The position numbers were made by a program, and so were the translations under genes. A DNA stretch of 64,000 bases from Clostridia bacterium (GTDB lineage Bacteria > Bacillota_A > Clostridia > Christensenellales > UBA1242), in assembly GCA_028701635.1 (NCBI GenBank), contig JAQVQJ010000001.1:1-64000 (forward strand), in the 5' to 3' direction. Shown in pieces: positions 11,701 through 21,068 of this stretch (position 1 is its first letter; each line of letters starts with the position of its first letter). The notes beneath the pieces are model-generated. The model did no database searches and was not told where the DNA came from. It worked only from the letters and a program-made list of their open reading frames with translations.

Positions 11701-13492
11701 GCGATAAAGGAGAACCCATAAGCCATGCGCCTTCATTATATTCAAAAGAGTTAGGAGATTTCTTTTTAAATATTTTATCTGAAATTTCGGGTATATACCC
11801 TGCAACAGCGCCAGCAAAATCATGCATTGAAATACTTGATAATGTTATAGGAGCACATTGATTAGACGAAGCAAACATTGAAATAGATGTATCATATCGT
11901 TCAAAAGGCCAATATAAATTATTTTCACCTATACGGATAGGCAAATCAGTTTTCATCATTTTATATAACCAAGCATAACTTTGATCACCTGAGTATACAT
12001 AATCATTAATACCATCCCTAAAAGAAGAACGTGAAACTATATAATCTGCATTATTGAAATTTTCGGATGCAGACACTCCCATATCTATTAATGTAGTATC
12101 ATTAATATAAATAGGCGTAAATGAACTAACTGAAGAAACTGAAGAATCCCAATATGCATTATATACTGCATTTTGTTCATCTTTATTTAAATAAAAAAAG
12201 GTCTGATCTAAATTATCTAAACTCTTTCCCGTCCATTCTAAATCTTCTCCGCTGAGGCCATAGCCAGGATACGGAAAAGCAAATATAGTTTTACCTTTAC
12301 TGATACGCGCAGACATTGTTGCCGCAAATGTATTTTTATCTACTAAACGCAACCATGCACCTGACGTTAAATTATTGCGAGTAATATATATTATATCCGC
12401 AGATGTAATAGTTAATCCTGCTGTTGATCCATTAGCTATTAAATTTGTTGAAGATAGTGAAATAGGATCAATTGTTATATTTGTATCATTTTCGAAAACA
12501 TTTTCGCCGGTTAACCAATAAAACCAATTATTACCTATATTAAATCCAAACTCTACTTCATCTGTCCATGGTATCCAATAGCCACCAGAAAGTATATACT
12601 GTTCTTCCCCTAAATACTTTTGTGTTAATTTGATTCTATTATAATCGTTTAACACATCACTATCATATAATTCAACAGCAGAAAGAGGTATACCATCTTT
12701 ATACTGATTTAATACATTATCAATAGACCACAAAAGAGGATTATCTGCGCATAATTGCGAAACTCCTGTATTATATAACCACTCATATTCATCAGGTGAA
12801 ATATTAAGACTGTCTAAATATGATGATACGCTACTATTATATGTAAAATAGGCAGATGCAGGTAAAGTAGGATCTCTATCAAAATATGATGCATCATCAT
12901 ATAATTCTTCAACAGTAATTTGAAAATTTGAACGCACAGCAGATAATTCAGGAATAGCATTTAATACTGAAAGATCTGTTATATTTGTAATATATTCATT
13001 CCCGGGAAATTGTCTTTTTGTAAAAGCTTTGAGCAAATATTCATAAAATATTCTTTCCAGAGCAGAATACGTTCCCGTCATATTATATTTTAATTTTGCA
13101 CGGCGAATAGCCTCTCTCTTATTAATTAAATAAATCGCAATTTCCTTTAATTTTGATGCATAAAAAGGAATTATTTGTTCTAACTCATCAGGATCGTCAA
13201 AATTAATATCATCATACCATAAAGTATTATCGCCATTTTTAAATGCAAGTGTTAATTGTTTTAATAGATTAATATAATCTTCTTTAACAGACTCTGCAGT
13301 CGGTGTTTCTTCTTTTTTGTTAGTATACCATTGCTTAACGTAATTTTCATATTGCGTAATTTGTTTATCAGGCAAAATACCGATATTTCGTTCTAACCAA
13401 TTTTTAAAAGTATATGGAGCATTAGAATCGTTTATGACTGCATCTGATGCTGCTATATTTTGAGCTTGTGTATATTTACTAAGTTTAGCCAT
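8768..13492 (-). CDS. Very large tail/baseplate protein (gp7-position)
   Basis: 1574 residues, the largest gene in the window. The first 160 residues are helical and charged (YVKQWYTNKK, LTLAFKNGD, a run of Lys/Arg around 115-135). The rest is beta-rich and Trp/Tyr/Asn-rich. It is the second gene after the gp6-like wedge protein, the place where T4 keeps its large wedge protein gp7. I see no sequence match to gp7, so only a positional analogy is offered. An ATAAATATTT-type element sits just upstream of the start. It could equally be a tail-fibre connector or a receptor-facing plate protein. Confidence 0.75.
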   Translation of the reverse strand: MAKLSKYTQAQNIAASDAVINDSNAPYTFKNWLERNIGILPDKQITQYENYVKQWYTNKKEETPTAESVKEDYINLLKQLTLAFKNGDNTLWYDDINFDDPDELEQIIPFYASKLKEIAIYLINKREAIRRAKLKYNMTGTYSALERIFYEYLLKAFTKRQFPGNEYITNITDLSVLNAIPELSAVRSNFQITVEELYDDASYFDRDPTLPASAYFTYNSSVSSYLDSLNISPDEYEWLYNTGVSQLCADNPLLWSIDNVLNQYKDGIPLSAVELYDSDVLNDYNRIKLTQKYLGEEQYILSGGYWIPWTDEVEFGFNIGNNWFYWLTGENVFENDTNITIDPISLSSTNLIANGSTAGLTITSADIIYITRNNLTSGAWLRLVDKNTFAATMSARISKGKTIFAFPYPGYGLSGEDLEWTGKSLDNLDQTFFYLNKDEQNAVYNAYWDSSVSSVSSFTPIYINDTTLIDMGVSASENFNNADYIVSRSSFRDGINDYVYSGDQSYAWLYKMMKTDLPIRIGENNLYWPFERYDTSISMFASSNQCAPITLSSISMHDFAGAVAGYIPEISDKIFKKKSPNSFEYNEGAWLMGSPLSQPIAVTNTILSTGCYQPGLFMRVLGGLYGSFIWTDDTISANMIFNNIKHQDDCWYLKEDQFSLQKEKPTQNKNLNYNQWQNCTCRAILYSPLGHPGNSFDLYDGMADYIVAITSPMSSFSFKDWKGIDGKSYINSNDFGWFRLNGTYSIEPDVGWGGGEWVTNTGNPFMLSAGVMYLYFRHNMYRDDATSNVPYLITKHKNINTRNKWNKLYFDKITSSWKDAGIESDMIINPGDILYYNHNSTYSFTLTSSHYEFTTSEVPVIPDFTHFSINSKIDDTNLPITNITVPIQAIDDSSTSSNIVLSTINYLSADYYDMPTGEIKLSASFSNPLSTTVFSVITTITTVQIDYYTYINESVNFMLNIPLYGWNYDTSTYDINSLGARPFWAIASDKDDAYTKQKGINIWAGSPVIVDEYNFKTQPEYSNMVFENNTYIEYNKRGNDSLIWKQPVNVIEKIEEKKWCNILIDTNKTSNLSSVLYNNYNDLVISATDMPTNIFLDIVQDKPLNINYFARQPFTWVQGISNSTLGLPPTGGIWIPITNELLVQPNTPYAHLSNRHYPTYAMAPSVGELYSTKDSGGYMIPRLLGVSTAISKNMVNGLNTAKLNNNPKLRGTTAIYRDLSIYNTDRGLSHKDQISPVENIETDDSWLKASITEGANAGKIINARTYQEFMPYQTQYECKGINDNGIFRQGNDAYDPWFGEMDITWENDVDWPANWRNQYNIREWYEQQNNLGKQTYQWKTDIFGNQYAILKSNINEYNIYDKKHNVGGSLWTRNARNIIQTADVSLANVFSYIPLSLSSINLPYLVNEGEGILDMDIWYDTLMLYTSAALFFFHLNFDYETGIISSTSDDINYIITENSKFGGIWLHEDDKKVTICTLLSCGNQIRPILRSLNLETNQINYLYNIESSYTDTSIYPLSSFDHPVITYDKNTKVYNISYLGTGISYNGMFLTTINIKDYGDRYDIYTAKTIIPNA

Positions 13493-13503
13493 AAAAATAT
13501 TTA

Positions 13504-15354
13504 TTATTCCTCTATAAGACCCAATCCTTTATGCAAAGTATAATTAATCATTCTTTCTAATGTTTGTCCGTTACCGTACCAATCTTCTATAGAAGAAGCG
13601 GTTTCATCTAAAGTAGTATATTGATCATCCCAATTAATTACTCCAGCAATTTGTTCTTCACATGCAGGAATTGGAATATATTCATAAAAACAAAAATATG
13701 TAATAGCTTGCATAAAATCATTTACATTTGCGGATATACTATAATCAAATACATCAGGCAGTATTACCTGATAATAACTTGATAAAGGATATGTTGTTAT
13801 ACATACACTACTTGTTGATGATATTTGGCATACATCACCTATATTAGTTGACGCGAAATTTATATTGCAACTCGCTGGTGGTGTTATTAATTGAAATTTA
13901 TTTTTACTATTATTTCGTTCTTCAATAATAAACGGAGTATACGCAGTTGCCATATAATTAAGAGGATTGAAAAGAGGACCTCTATTACCGGGATGATAAT
14001 GCCCGCATACTTTACATAAATAATTTGTCTGTACTATTTGTCGACCTGAAAGATATGTAGTCTGTTCATTTGTAATATTTTTATTACATTTGCATCTTGA
14101 ACCCCAAAGAATTTGTTGATTTATAGATGCAATATCCATTATACGTTTTAATTCTGGAGGAAATTCTACACCATATACATCTATAGGCACATCTGAAAAT
14201 TGAGCAAGATTATATAATTGATCAATATTACATGTATTTATATCAGCATGATTAGCAACAAAATTAGCAATTCTTTCATATGACTCTCTTCCGAATCCTG
14301 TTCCTTGTTCGGAAGATTCGTCGCCCCATACAGCTTTCATATATTTGTCCCATAATACAGGATTATCTATAATATGCGAAGAACGAGCATATATTTTTAC
14401 TTGATTAGAAGCATCCCAGCTTTCATTAAATCTTCTAACATCATAACCATTAAAATCATATATATTAAATGTATTGCTTAATCCACTAAGAGTAGAAACA
14501 ACAGCATATATTGAAACATCACTAGCCGTTACGTTTGATGACATATTTCCTTTCAAGTATCCGCCAATCCTAAAATTTTGATAATCAAATGCGGATAAAA
14601 AAGAACTTTCATTATCGGGGGCCCATGTTAAATCAGCACTCGATATTCCATTAACCGTTCGTATTATAGGTCCTAATACAATTCCTTGATAATTAGTAAT
14701 AGGAAAATCCTTCATTACTGCCGTGCACGAATTCGTATCAGATGTGCCTATAACAGATATAATATACGGTATTGAAGTATTATTCCAATAAAAATCAAAC
14801 ATAGGGTTTATACCATCGCGAGTAATTTCTAAATAAGAAGGAGAAAGTGAAAATACAGTATGAGATGCAGATGCCATAACTAACGAATTTGAAAAACCCG
14901 AAACACTTGGAAAATTTATTTCATTATCTATTTGTACAGGATATTGAGAAAAATCAGCAACTGCCCATATAGAAACATACTGCCCGATTGTTGTGGGCAT
15001 ATCATCAATATAATAAAATTCAGATGATGCTAAATACCCAGTAGTACTATTAAATGTTGTTGTTATATTATTTGATAATGTAATATAATTTATAGCATTA
15101 CCGCTTAAATCAGTAAAGCGCCATTGCGGATTTAAATGAGACCATTTATTTTGAGGATCTTGCCATGGAATAGAACGCGAACCATGTGCATATAAATCTA
15201 CACGATGATAATTATTATCTTCTGAATATAGATATATCTTAAATGTATCTGTTGCGCAACCTTGATAAGACGAAAGAGGAGATATCATATGTAGCGCAAC
15301 AGGGAAATTAACCGCACTTTGAAGTATAAATTCAGTATCCATATTAGTATTCAA
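13504..15354 (-). CDS. Baseplate/tail structural protein with a Cys4 zinc-ribbon-like site
   Basis: 616 residues. The start overlaps the end of the gp6-like gene by 11 bases; a second in-frame ATG at 15342 lies just past that stop, and neither has a strong ribosome site. Residues 1-300 are beta-rich. Around 420-450 there is a C-x-C (421, 423) and a C-x2-C (447, 450) separated by a short loop, which looks like a zinc ribbon or structural metal site. The last 60 residues are acidic and Trp-containing. It lies between gp6-like and the giant tail protein, so a baseplate wedge role is likely. The family is not recognised. Confidence 0.75.
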   Translation of the reverse strand: MNTNMDTEFILQSAVNFPVALHMISPLSSYQGCATDTFKIYLYSEDNNYHRVDLYAHGSRSIPWQDPQNKWSHLNPQWRFTDLSGNAINYITLSNNITTTFNSTTGYLASSEFYYIDDMPTTIGQYVSIWAVADFSQYPVQIDNEINFPSVSGFSNSLVMASASHTVFSLSPSYLEITRDGINPMFDFYWNNTSIPYIISVIGTSDTNSCTAVMKDFPITNYQGIVLGPIIRTVNGISSADLTWAPDNESSFLSAFDYQNFRIGGYLKGNMSSNVTASDVSIYAVVSTLSGLSNTFNIYDFNGYDVRRFNESWDASNQVKIYARSSHIIDNPVLWDKYMKAVWGDESSEQGTGFGRESYERIANFVANHADINTCNIDQLYNLAQFSDVPIDVYGVEFPPELKRIMDIASINQQILWGSRCKCNKNITNEQTTYLSGRQIVQTNYLCKVCGHYHPGNRGPLFNPLNYMATAYTPFIIEERNNSKNKFQLITPPASCNINFASTNIGDVCQISSTSSVCITTYPLSSYYQVILPDVFDYSISANVNDFMQAITYFCFYEYIPIPACEEQIAGVINWDDQYTTLDETASSIEDWYGNGQTLERMINYTLHKGLGLIEE

Positions 15355-17194
15355 TATTTTCGTAAATCTTTGTAGATGACGTTACTTTAATTTTATTCTT
15401 AAAAGATTCCTTGTTATTCAAGAATAGATATTTAAAATATGCAAATGACGTATTCTTTGTTATTAATTGCCTATCCGTTAAATATACAGGATTCCATGCT
15501 AACATAGCCAAACCGGCATATTGTACAGTATTATCATCTTTTCTTCTTGTATAGAAAGTTTTTACACCAGGAATTGCAAGAATACTTGTAGTTAATGTAC
15601 TTATATCAAGTATTTGTCCTAAAGATATATTAGATCTATCAAAATAATCAGTAAAAATACTCGCAACATTAAGTATTATTGAATTATCATCTCTACGTGA
15701 ATTAGGATCTTTTATAATTAATAGTTCTGTATTATCAATATCATTGATGTCAGCATTTGTAGTCCCATCAGCAGGAATACATAAATCGGTTGATATATAT
15801 ACAGGATCTATAATAATTACTTCTGAAGTTAATGTCTTCACCCCTCTCAATGAAGTAGTTATTAATTCTTTTTGTGCTGGTGATAATACTGATGTCGGAT
15901 TTTTTGTATTTTGTATTGTTTTAGGTACAGCTGTTATATATACATTATTAAAATTACATGCATCAGCAAAATTCAATTGATTATATAATATATTTGAAAT
16001 ACTGTTAGGATCTCCTAATCCTATATCTTCATAATAATATTTCATTTGTTCTGATAGATATGTCCAATTATTAACCGCCTTAATATCATGAACCAGATTA
16101 GCAAAATTTGTTTTAATATAATTTTCATAATCCGCTTCAGTCACAACACGATATTGTGAACGAAATACACCTGGAGCATTTTTCCTAATAGCATCAACAT
16201 CTTCTTCTTCTTGATAATATGTTGAATTATTGGTATTTGTAATGGATAAATTATTGGCTATATCTGAGGTAATATAAGTGTATCTATTTCCCTCTCTTGT
16301 ATTTAAATCATTCAAAATACTATTAAAAGTATTACTTGTAAATAAACGCATTGTTTCATTCGTAAAACTATTTGCGCCAATTTCACCCTCTGTTCCTAAA
16401 ATTTGCAAATAATATATAGCGACTTTATCATTTATTTTTAATTGCTTACCGTTAACATCGTTTCCAAATTTTATCTCATATCTTTTATTTTCATTAAGTC
16501 TTATTTCAAACGATCTACTCGAACCGTTTTCAAGATATAATGTAGGTACTCTATTCCATTTATACCACTTATTTTGTTCTGTTGATGTATTTTCATATAC
16601 ATATACATCTATATTAAAATGGTCTACCAGAATATCATCACCGGGTGCAAAATATACTACTTCATTCATATTGCCAACTGCTTGATAAATAGGATATTCT
16701 ATAAAATTGCCCTGATAAAGAAGTTTTTGTGAAACAATTTCATCAAAAGATTCTAATTCCGATGTTAGCTTTGATAATACTATATCTTCATTAATAGAAT
16801 AACTTATATTACCATTAGTTACATAAGAATAACGCGGTATAGTATATAATCCTATAGGTATATTTTCTGATCCTGATAAACTAAAAGTGGTAGAAGCTGT
16901 TTGTTTGCCTATTGGATTATAATCCAATTGTTTAACTATACGATTCATATTTTCATATATTTGTGCTTCTGAAAACATAGATTCAGTTGATGTACGATTT
17001 AGATAATACATTAAACCGTGAAAAACATATGATATAATTTCGTTTATGGTTGAAATATATGAACCTTCATAATTTTGATCGGTAAATACCTTATTATCAT
17101 TTAAACGATCTTTTATAAATTGCTTCATAGTAAGAGCATCAAATGTAAGATATCCATCTCTTGGTATTGTAAACTGTGTTGTATTATTTGCCAT
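15344..17194 (-). CDS. Baseplate wedge protein, gp6/J family
   Basis: 616 residues, close to T4 gp6 (660). The N-terminus (FTIPRDGYLTFDALTMKQFI) and the following helices match the pattern of gp6-type wedge proteins. So do the conserved core (GxxxIPR.SYVTN, the LY.QG and EIKFGNDVNGK segments) and the acidic middle part ending in YRVVTEADYENYI. Gp6 forms the ring that ties the six wedges together around the baseplate hub. It follows the gp25-like gene by one base, the order T4 uses (25 then 6). The assignment is from motif and synteny. Confidence 0.85.
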   Translation of the reverse strand: MANNTTQFTIPRDGYLTFDALTMKQFIKDRLNDNKVFTDQNYEGSYISTINEIISYVFHGLMYYLNRTSTESMFSEAQIYENMNRIVKQLDYNPIGKQTASTTFSLSGSENIPIGLYTIPRYSYVTNGNISYSINEDIVLSKLTSELESFDEIVSQKLLYQGNFIEYPIYQAVGNMNEVVYFAPGDDILVDHFNIDVYVYENTSTEQNKWYKWNRVPTLYLENGSSRSFEIRLNENKRYEIKFGNDVNGKQLKINDKVAIYYLQILGTEGEIGANSFTNETMRLFTSNTFNSILNDLNTREGNRYTYITSDIANNLSITNTNNSTYYQEEEDVDAIRKNAPGVFRSQYRVVTEADYENYIKTNFANLVHDIKAVNNWTYLSEQMKYYYEDIGLGDPNSISNILYNQLNFADACNFNNVYITAVPKTIQNTKNPTSVLSPAQKELITTSLRGVKTLTSEVIIIDPVYISTDLCIPADGTTNADINDIDNTELLIIKDPNSRRDDNSIILNVASIFTDYFDRSNISLGQILDISTLTTSILAIPGVKTFYTRRKDDNTVQYAGLAMLAWNPVYLTDRQLITKNTSFAYFKYLFLNNKESFKNKIKVTSSTKIYENIEY

Positions 17195-17195
17195 A

Positions 17196-17681
17196 TTATA
17201 CTACCGTAAATCCTTGCTTATTTAAAAGACCTGAAATATTAAAATTTTCGTCTCGTTCCAAAAAGGGTACTTCTAATTTTAATGTAATTCTATATTCCTG
17301 CTTATCAACATACCCGTCAACATTAATATTTGCAATAGTAACACGAGGCTCCCATTGTTCAATAGATGTTTTAATAATACGACCTATAAACTTCGCCATA
17401 GTTTCTGATATTCGTTCAAAAACATATTGTCGTAAATCGCATCCATAATCGGGCAATAAAATTCGATCCCCTGGAATAGTGTTAAATAAATTAACAATAG
17501 AATTCTTAATAGCGTTTAAATCATACGCAACTTTTATATCTTTTCCATTATTATTAGTTGTTTTACTATTTATAGAAATTTCAAAAGGTTCTAATGATAG
17601 ATCAAGAAATAAATCAGTATATGTATTTTTTTTCTGGCTATAATTATTATTTTTAAAACTATTAAAATTAAGAGATCCCAT
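17196..17681 (-). CDS. Baseplate wedge protein, gp25 (GPW/gp25 family)
   Basis: 161 residues, slightly longer than T4 gp25 (132). The central GDRILLPDYGCDLRQYVFE and the later EPRVTIANINVD are the signature of the lysozyme-like gp25/GPW fold, which nucleates sheath assembly on the baseplate. A CAGGAGC ribosome site sits 12 bases before the ATG, with a T4-late-type TATAAATA just above it. It heads the baseplate/tail gene series running to the left end of the window and is divergent from the plus-strand gene at 17743. Confidence 0.9.
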   Translation of the reverse strand: MGSLNFNSFKNNNYSQKKNTYTDLFLDLSLEPFEISINSKTTNNNGKDIKVAYDLNAIKNSIVNLFNTIPGDRILLPDYGCDLRQYVFERISETMAKFIGRIIKTSIEQWEPRVTIANINVDGYVDKQEYRITLKLEVPFLERDENFNISGLLNKQGFTVV

Positions 17682-17705
17682 TTTTTATAATGCTCCTGCC
17701 ATAAA

Positions 17706-17713
17706 TATTTATA
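17706..17713 (-). promoter_or_regulatory. Candidate T4-type late promoter, TATAAATA
   Basis: Minus-strand TATAAATA about 25 bases before the gp25 start codon. It matches the T4 late promoter -10 element exactly. It is part of a near-palindrome (ataaatatttata), so a related CATAAATA faces the plus-strand gene at 17743. Inferred from motif and position only. Confidence 0.5.
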
Positions 17714-17742
17714 AGTTTATCATATTTTATAAGGAGTATCGC

Positions 17743-18378
17743 ATGAACAAATTTACAGGCAAATTCGAAAAAATACACGAAGAAACCCTTTATCGCTATC
17801 AACAAAACGGTTTTTTAAGGGGCGACTATGCAAAAATTAAAAAGAATGCTCTAAAACATGAACTAATAGAAAAATTCTCAGATCAGATGAAAAGTATCTT
17901 ACAAGATGCTATTCAAAATGAAACTGTATTACGTATTAGTTATATCAAATCAGGCAAATCGGAAGCATTTAGTGGACCAGTGGATGCTGCTAATATTCCA
18001 TCTTGTGAACTTTGGGCCGATTGTTATATCGAGCATGCGCCTGGTATGTGGCATAATGTAATGACAATACCTCTTTCTATATTAGAAAAAATAGAAATAG
18101 AAGGATCTAACGGTTTTCCTCCATATAATAAAAACATAGTACGGGACCATAATCCAGATAAAGATACAGACAAAAAAACAGATAAAGAGATGAAAACTCA
18201 AACTAAAGGTGATGATGAGAATAGAAAATTGGCAAAGAAAAACACAAAACTTGCCAATACTGAAGAACCAAAAGATGGTCGTAAACAAGCGCCTTTTAAA
18301 GAAGGTATTGAATATGGTAAAGAAAACGATTTTATATTTGAATCATATCAAAAACAATTAACAGTAAATAATCATTAA
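17743..18378 (+). CDS. Conserved-looking phage protein of unknown function (plus strand)
   Basis: 211 residues with an AAGGAG ribosome site before the ATG. Residues 1-120 appear folded: an N-terminal helix (FEKIHEETLYRY), then a beta-rich segment with LRISYIKSGK, CELWADCYIE and a W-H-N motif. Residues 135-190 are Lys/Asp/Glu-rich and probably disordered. One of only three plus-strand genes. It is divergent from gp25 and is followed after 2 bases by another plus-strand unknown, so the two are probably co-transcribed. I do not recognise the family. Confidence 0.7.
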   Translation: MNKFTGKFEKIHEETLYRYQQNGFLRGDYAKIKKNALKHELIEKFSDQMKSILQDAIQNETVLRISYIKSGKSEAFSGPVDAANIPSCELWADCYIEHAPGMWHNVMTIPLSILEKIEIEGSNGFPPYNKNIVRDHNPDKDTDKKTDKEMKTQTKGDDENRKLAKKNTKLANTEEPKDGRKQAPFKEGIEYGKENDFIFESYQKQLTVNNH

Positions 18379-18380
18379 AA

Positions 18381-19163
18381 ATGTATACACAAGAAAATAT
18401 TTTAATTTTTGAAAAATATGTCACTTCTTTTTTAATAGAAGATATTGAACCTGCGTTTAAATCAAAAATCCCTAATGTCATTAATACGTTAAAAAAAGAG
18501 TTAGAAACTAATCCTTTAATGAAAGACCCAGAAGCCTTTCGCGCGCGCGCGCATACATTATTAATGAAAGTACAAGGAGTGCCTGATAGCAGTAAAAAGA
18601 AATTCATAGAACATATGTTTACTGCAGGATTTGAGAGAGGAGAAGAAGGCAAAAATATACCAAAAGAAGATAGTATTGCCTTAATGCTAAAATATCTTAA
18701 TCAATCGGTGGGTAATTATGAACAAGCGGGATATATGGGATCTCCATTATCGAGAGGTATAATGCATGATCCTGGTTGGAATAAACCGCCAACACCAGAA
18801 AAACTTGCAATGCATTATGGTGATGTTGTTAAATATGAAGGACCTGCTCATCCAGAATTAAACCGTAATGATGATTATATGATAGTTCGAAAAGAGGTTC
18901 ACGGTAAAATTCCTATTTTCTTTGTTCGTCTATATGATAGAACAAAAGGAGATATTGTGGATCCTCGAGAATTTGAAAAGAAAATAGTTAATCCAAATTA
19001 TCTGAAAAAGGTCGGTAATAATAAAGAACATCAACAACTTAATTTTGACCGGCTCGGGCAAACTCATAGAGAAGAGGCATTAAAAAAACATAAAGCGGCA
19101 GAAGAACTCCGTCGCTTTATGTCTAAATCAGATATAAACAAATCTACAAGATTTATGAGATAA
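18381..19163 (+). CDS. Unknown protein with capsid-targeting-like N-terminus (plus strand)
   Basis: 260 residues, two bases after the preceding gene. The first 25 residues form an amphipathic helix ending in an L-I-E/D site. This resembles the N-terminus at 57676-58296 (both contain IFEKYV) and fits the (I/L)-x-E cleavage rule of gp21-type proteases. Residues 40-100 are helical. Residues 125-210 hold a Gly/Pro-rich part and a folded segment (KIPIFFVRLYDR). The C-terminal 45 residues are basic. It converges on the clamp loader gene, and the two coding ends overlap by 11 bases. Function unknown; internal virion protein is one possibility. Confidence 0.7.
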   Translation: MYTQENILIFEKYVTSFLIEDIEPAFKSKIPNVINTLKKELETNPLMKDPEAFRARAHTLLMKVQGVPDSSKKKFIEHMFTAGFERGEEGKNIPKEDSIALMLKYLNQSVGNYEQAGYMGSPLSRGIMHDPGWNKPPTPEKLAMHYGDVVKYEGPAHPELNRNDDYMIVRKEVHGKIPIFFVRLYDRTKGDIVDPREFEKKIVNPNYLKKVGNNKEHQQLNFDRLGQTHREEALKKHKAAEELRRFMSKSDINKSTRFMR

Positions 19164-20088
19164 ATTTTTGTAGTTGTATAATACAACAATATGCGTTAAT
19201 CTCAGGATCCATAACAAATTGATGTTTATACATAGCATCTCCTATTAATACTAGAGCAGATGCTTTTTTATTTTCGTCCATATTTAATGCATATACCTCT
19301 TCAAATAAACTCTTTAGAAATATAAGATAATCAGAACTAAAATCAATTTCGTTTTGAATAATAAATTCACGCACGCTTGAAATATTTTTCTCATCACCTA
19401 ATCTTTTTATCACTTCACGTGCAAATACACTAATATCTGCATCTTCTACAATATTAAATACACCGCTTCGAGTATATTTTTGTAATAAACCTAATATTAA
19501 TCTAATATCAGGATAATTATGTTCAATCAGTTCTTTTAAAAGAGGTTTTTGTTCGTCAGGCACTGAAATATTTTCATTAGCTAAAACATATACAGCTCTT
19601 GTGATAACTTCTTTTAATGGTGGCATTAACTCATATTTAATTGTACGTGATTTGATGGGATCAGATATACGATTTCTATAATTAGCAGTTAAAATAAACC
19701 GAAGATTATCGCTATACTCTTCCATGATATTGCGAAGAGCCCGTTGAGCATCACTAGTAAAACCATCAACTTCGTCCAATATAACTATCTTTAAACATCC
19801 GTCAATAGATTTCGTTTGTGCAAAAGGTACTATCTTTTCTCTTACAGCATCAATACCACGTTCATCACTTGCATTAATATACCGATGAACTGCATCTAAT
19901 TCATTAACTAAAATTTTTGCAAGAGTTGTTTTACCTATACCGGGCGCACCACATAATAATAAATGAGGTATTTCCTTTTTATTGATCATGTTCTCAAAGG
20001 CATTTCTGTTTTCCGCGCTCAATACCATATCGGCTAATCGACATGGACGATATTTTTCTACCCAAAGATTATCGAATATATTAGTCAT
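19153..20088 (-). CDS. Sliding clamp loader ATPase (gp44/RFC small-subunit type)
   Basis: 311 residues, close to T4 gp44 (319). AAA+ features are clear: WVEKYRP near the N-terminus, Walker A GAPGIGKT at 47-54, Walker B ILDEVD at 103-108, and sensor 1 LTAN near 134. The SRC arginine-finger motif appears as SRT (147-149). It loads the ring-shaped clamp onto primed DNA so that the polymerase is processive. The likely partner, a gp62-like small subunit, is encoded far away at 47343-47753. Translation starts one base downstream of the dUTPase stop. Its 3' end overlaps a convergent plus-strand gene. Confidence 0.92.
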   Translation of the reverse strand: MTNIFDNLWVEKYRPCRLADMVLSAENRNAFENMINKKEIPHLLLCGAPGIGKTTLAKILVNELDAVHRYINASDERGIDAVREKIVPFAQTKSIDGCLKIVILDEVDGFTSDAQRALRNIMEEYSDNLRFILTANYRNRISDPIKSRTIKYELMPPLKEVITRAVYVLANENISVPDEQKPLLKELIEHNYPDIRLILGLLQKYTRSGVFNIVEDADISVFAREVIKRLGDEKNISSVREFIIQNEIDFSSDYLIFLKSLFEEVYALNMDENKKASALVLIGDAMYKHQFVMDPEINAYCCIIQLQKFIS

Positions 20089-20676
20089 TTATTTTCCGGA
20101 CGAGCCGAATCCTTTCTCATTACGTTCAGTATCTATTTTTTCATCCAACCATCCAATCTGTGGTTCAACAACAGGATAAAACACCATCTGTGCAATTCGA
20201 TCACCCTTTTTAACTATATAATCTTCATTAGAAAAATTATATAACTTTGTGCCTAAATTACCACGATAAGGATTATCCACCACACCCGGATGCGGTGACA
20301 CACTATATTTAAATCCTAAACCGGAACGTGCTTCAATTTTAAACCAATATCCTGGTGTAATATATGCAACTTCAATACCAGTATCAACAATAGCCGAGCC
20401 TTTTGCTGGAATTGTTTTATCTTCTACCGCAAAAATATCATACCCCGTATCACCCGTACCCATAATATTTTCAGAAGGAGAACCATCTTCATTTACTTCC
20501 ATAGGATATCCTACGCGATATCCGGCAGCAAAATGTTCAGGTTGTGCTTGTGAAAAACGGCCATTTTCTTCTTCTATCCAATTGCGTTCATATTCATTAA
20601 GTTCTCTGTTACCGTGCTTTCTCGAAGGTAACTGTGCGTCTTCATGTATTTTCTTAAATTTAACTTCAATCTGCAT
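20089..20676 (-). CDS. dut: dUTP diphosphatase (trimeric dUTPase)
   Basis: 195 residues, with all five dUTPase motifs in order: DTGYDIFA, EARSGLG, GVVDNPYRG, GDRIAQMVF and the C-terminal RNEKGFGSSGK. It hydrolyses dUTP to dUMP and pyrophosphate, keeping uracil out of DNA and feeding dTMP synthesis. The first 60 residues are longer than in the typical 150-residue enzyme. Start codon follows directly after the stop of a 57-residue gene, and the downstream neighbour is the clamp loader, giving a replication mini-cluster. Confidence 0.95.
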   Translation of the reverse strand: MQIEVKFKKIHEDAQLPSRKHGNRELNEYERNWIEEENGRFSQAQPEHFAAGYRVGYPMEVNEDGSPSENIMGTGDTGYDIFAVEDKTIPAKGSAIVDTGIEVAYITPGYWFKIEARSGLGFKYSVSPHPGVVDNPYRGNLGTKLYNFSNEDYIVKKGDRIAQMVFYPVVEPQIGWLDEKIDTERNEKGFGSSGK

Positions 20677-20850
20677 TTAATTCTCCACTATTAATTGTCT
20701 TGAATCAGATTCACCTTTATTTACTTCGCGAATCTGTCTACTACCATTACCCATCTCCACAGCATTCATGGTTAACCAACTGATTAATGATTGTACTGCA
20801 TTAGATGGAACAATCCATGTTTTATCTCCAATTGCTATTCTTACTTCCAT
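20677..20850 (-). CDS. Small protein of 57 residues, unknown
   Basis: I translated this gap by hand. ATG at 20850 is preceded by AAGGAG with good spacing, and the frame runs 57 codons to a TAA that abuts the dUTPase ATG at 20676. The protein starts MEVRIAIGDKTWIVP, a small beta-hairpin-like segment, then a helix with W and M, then a polar tail. The tight packing and ribosome site support a real gene. No family recognised. Confidence 0.7.
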   Translation of the reverse strand: MEVRIAIGDKTWIVPSNAVQSLISWLTMNAVEMGNGSRQIREVNKGESDSRQLIVEN

Positions 20851-20858
20851 TTTACTCC

Positions 20859-21068
20859 TTATTTAATATTAGCATATCGTGCTTCTAAAAAATCACCAAC
20901 AGCTATAATTTGATCTCTATCTATATTCCGTATTTCTGAAAACGGTTCAAATACCATAAAACCATATTCATTCTTTCCAACAATAATGCAATCTCTTGCA
21001 CCGACATCATTCCAAAAAACTCTCACCCATTGTCCTACCTTAATTCTCCTAATATCATGTACTTTCAT
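20859..21068 (-). CDS. Small SH3-like beta protein, unknown
   Basis: About 69 residues. Two in-frame ATGs are possible, at 21080 and 21068. I prefer 21068 because AGAGGA lies upstream of it, while it abuts the first ATG. The sequence (IKVGQWVRVFW, CIIVGKNEYGFMVFEP) alternates hydrophobic and polar residues, as in a small SH3-like barrel. It overlaps the end of the 72-residue gene upstream. Function unknown. Confidence 0.65.
   Translation of the reverse strand: MKVHDIRRIKVGQWVRVFWNDVGARDCIIVGKNEYGFMVFEPFSEIRNIDRDQIIAVGDFLEARYANIK

Noticed and set aside
17743..18378. Replication or tail role for the plus-strand gene
   Set aside because: No motif supports either; the position alone is not enough, so it was left as unknown.
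18538..18552. Run of alternating CG bases in an AT-rich gene
   Set aside because: Short, in frame, and encodes the Arg-Ala-Arg-Ala stretch of the protein; no further signal.
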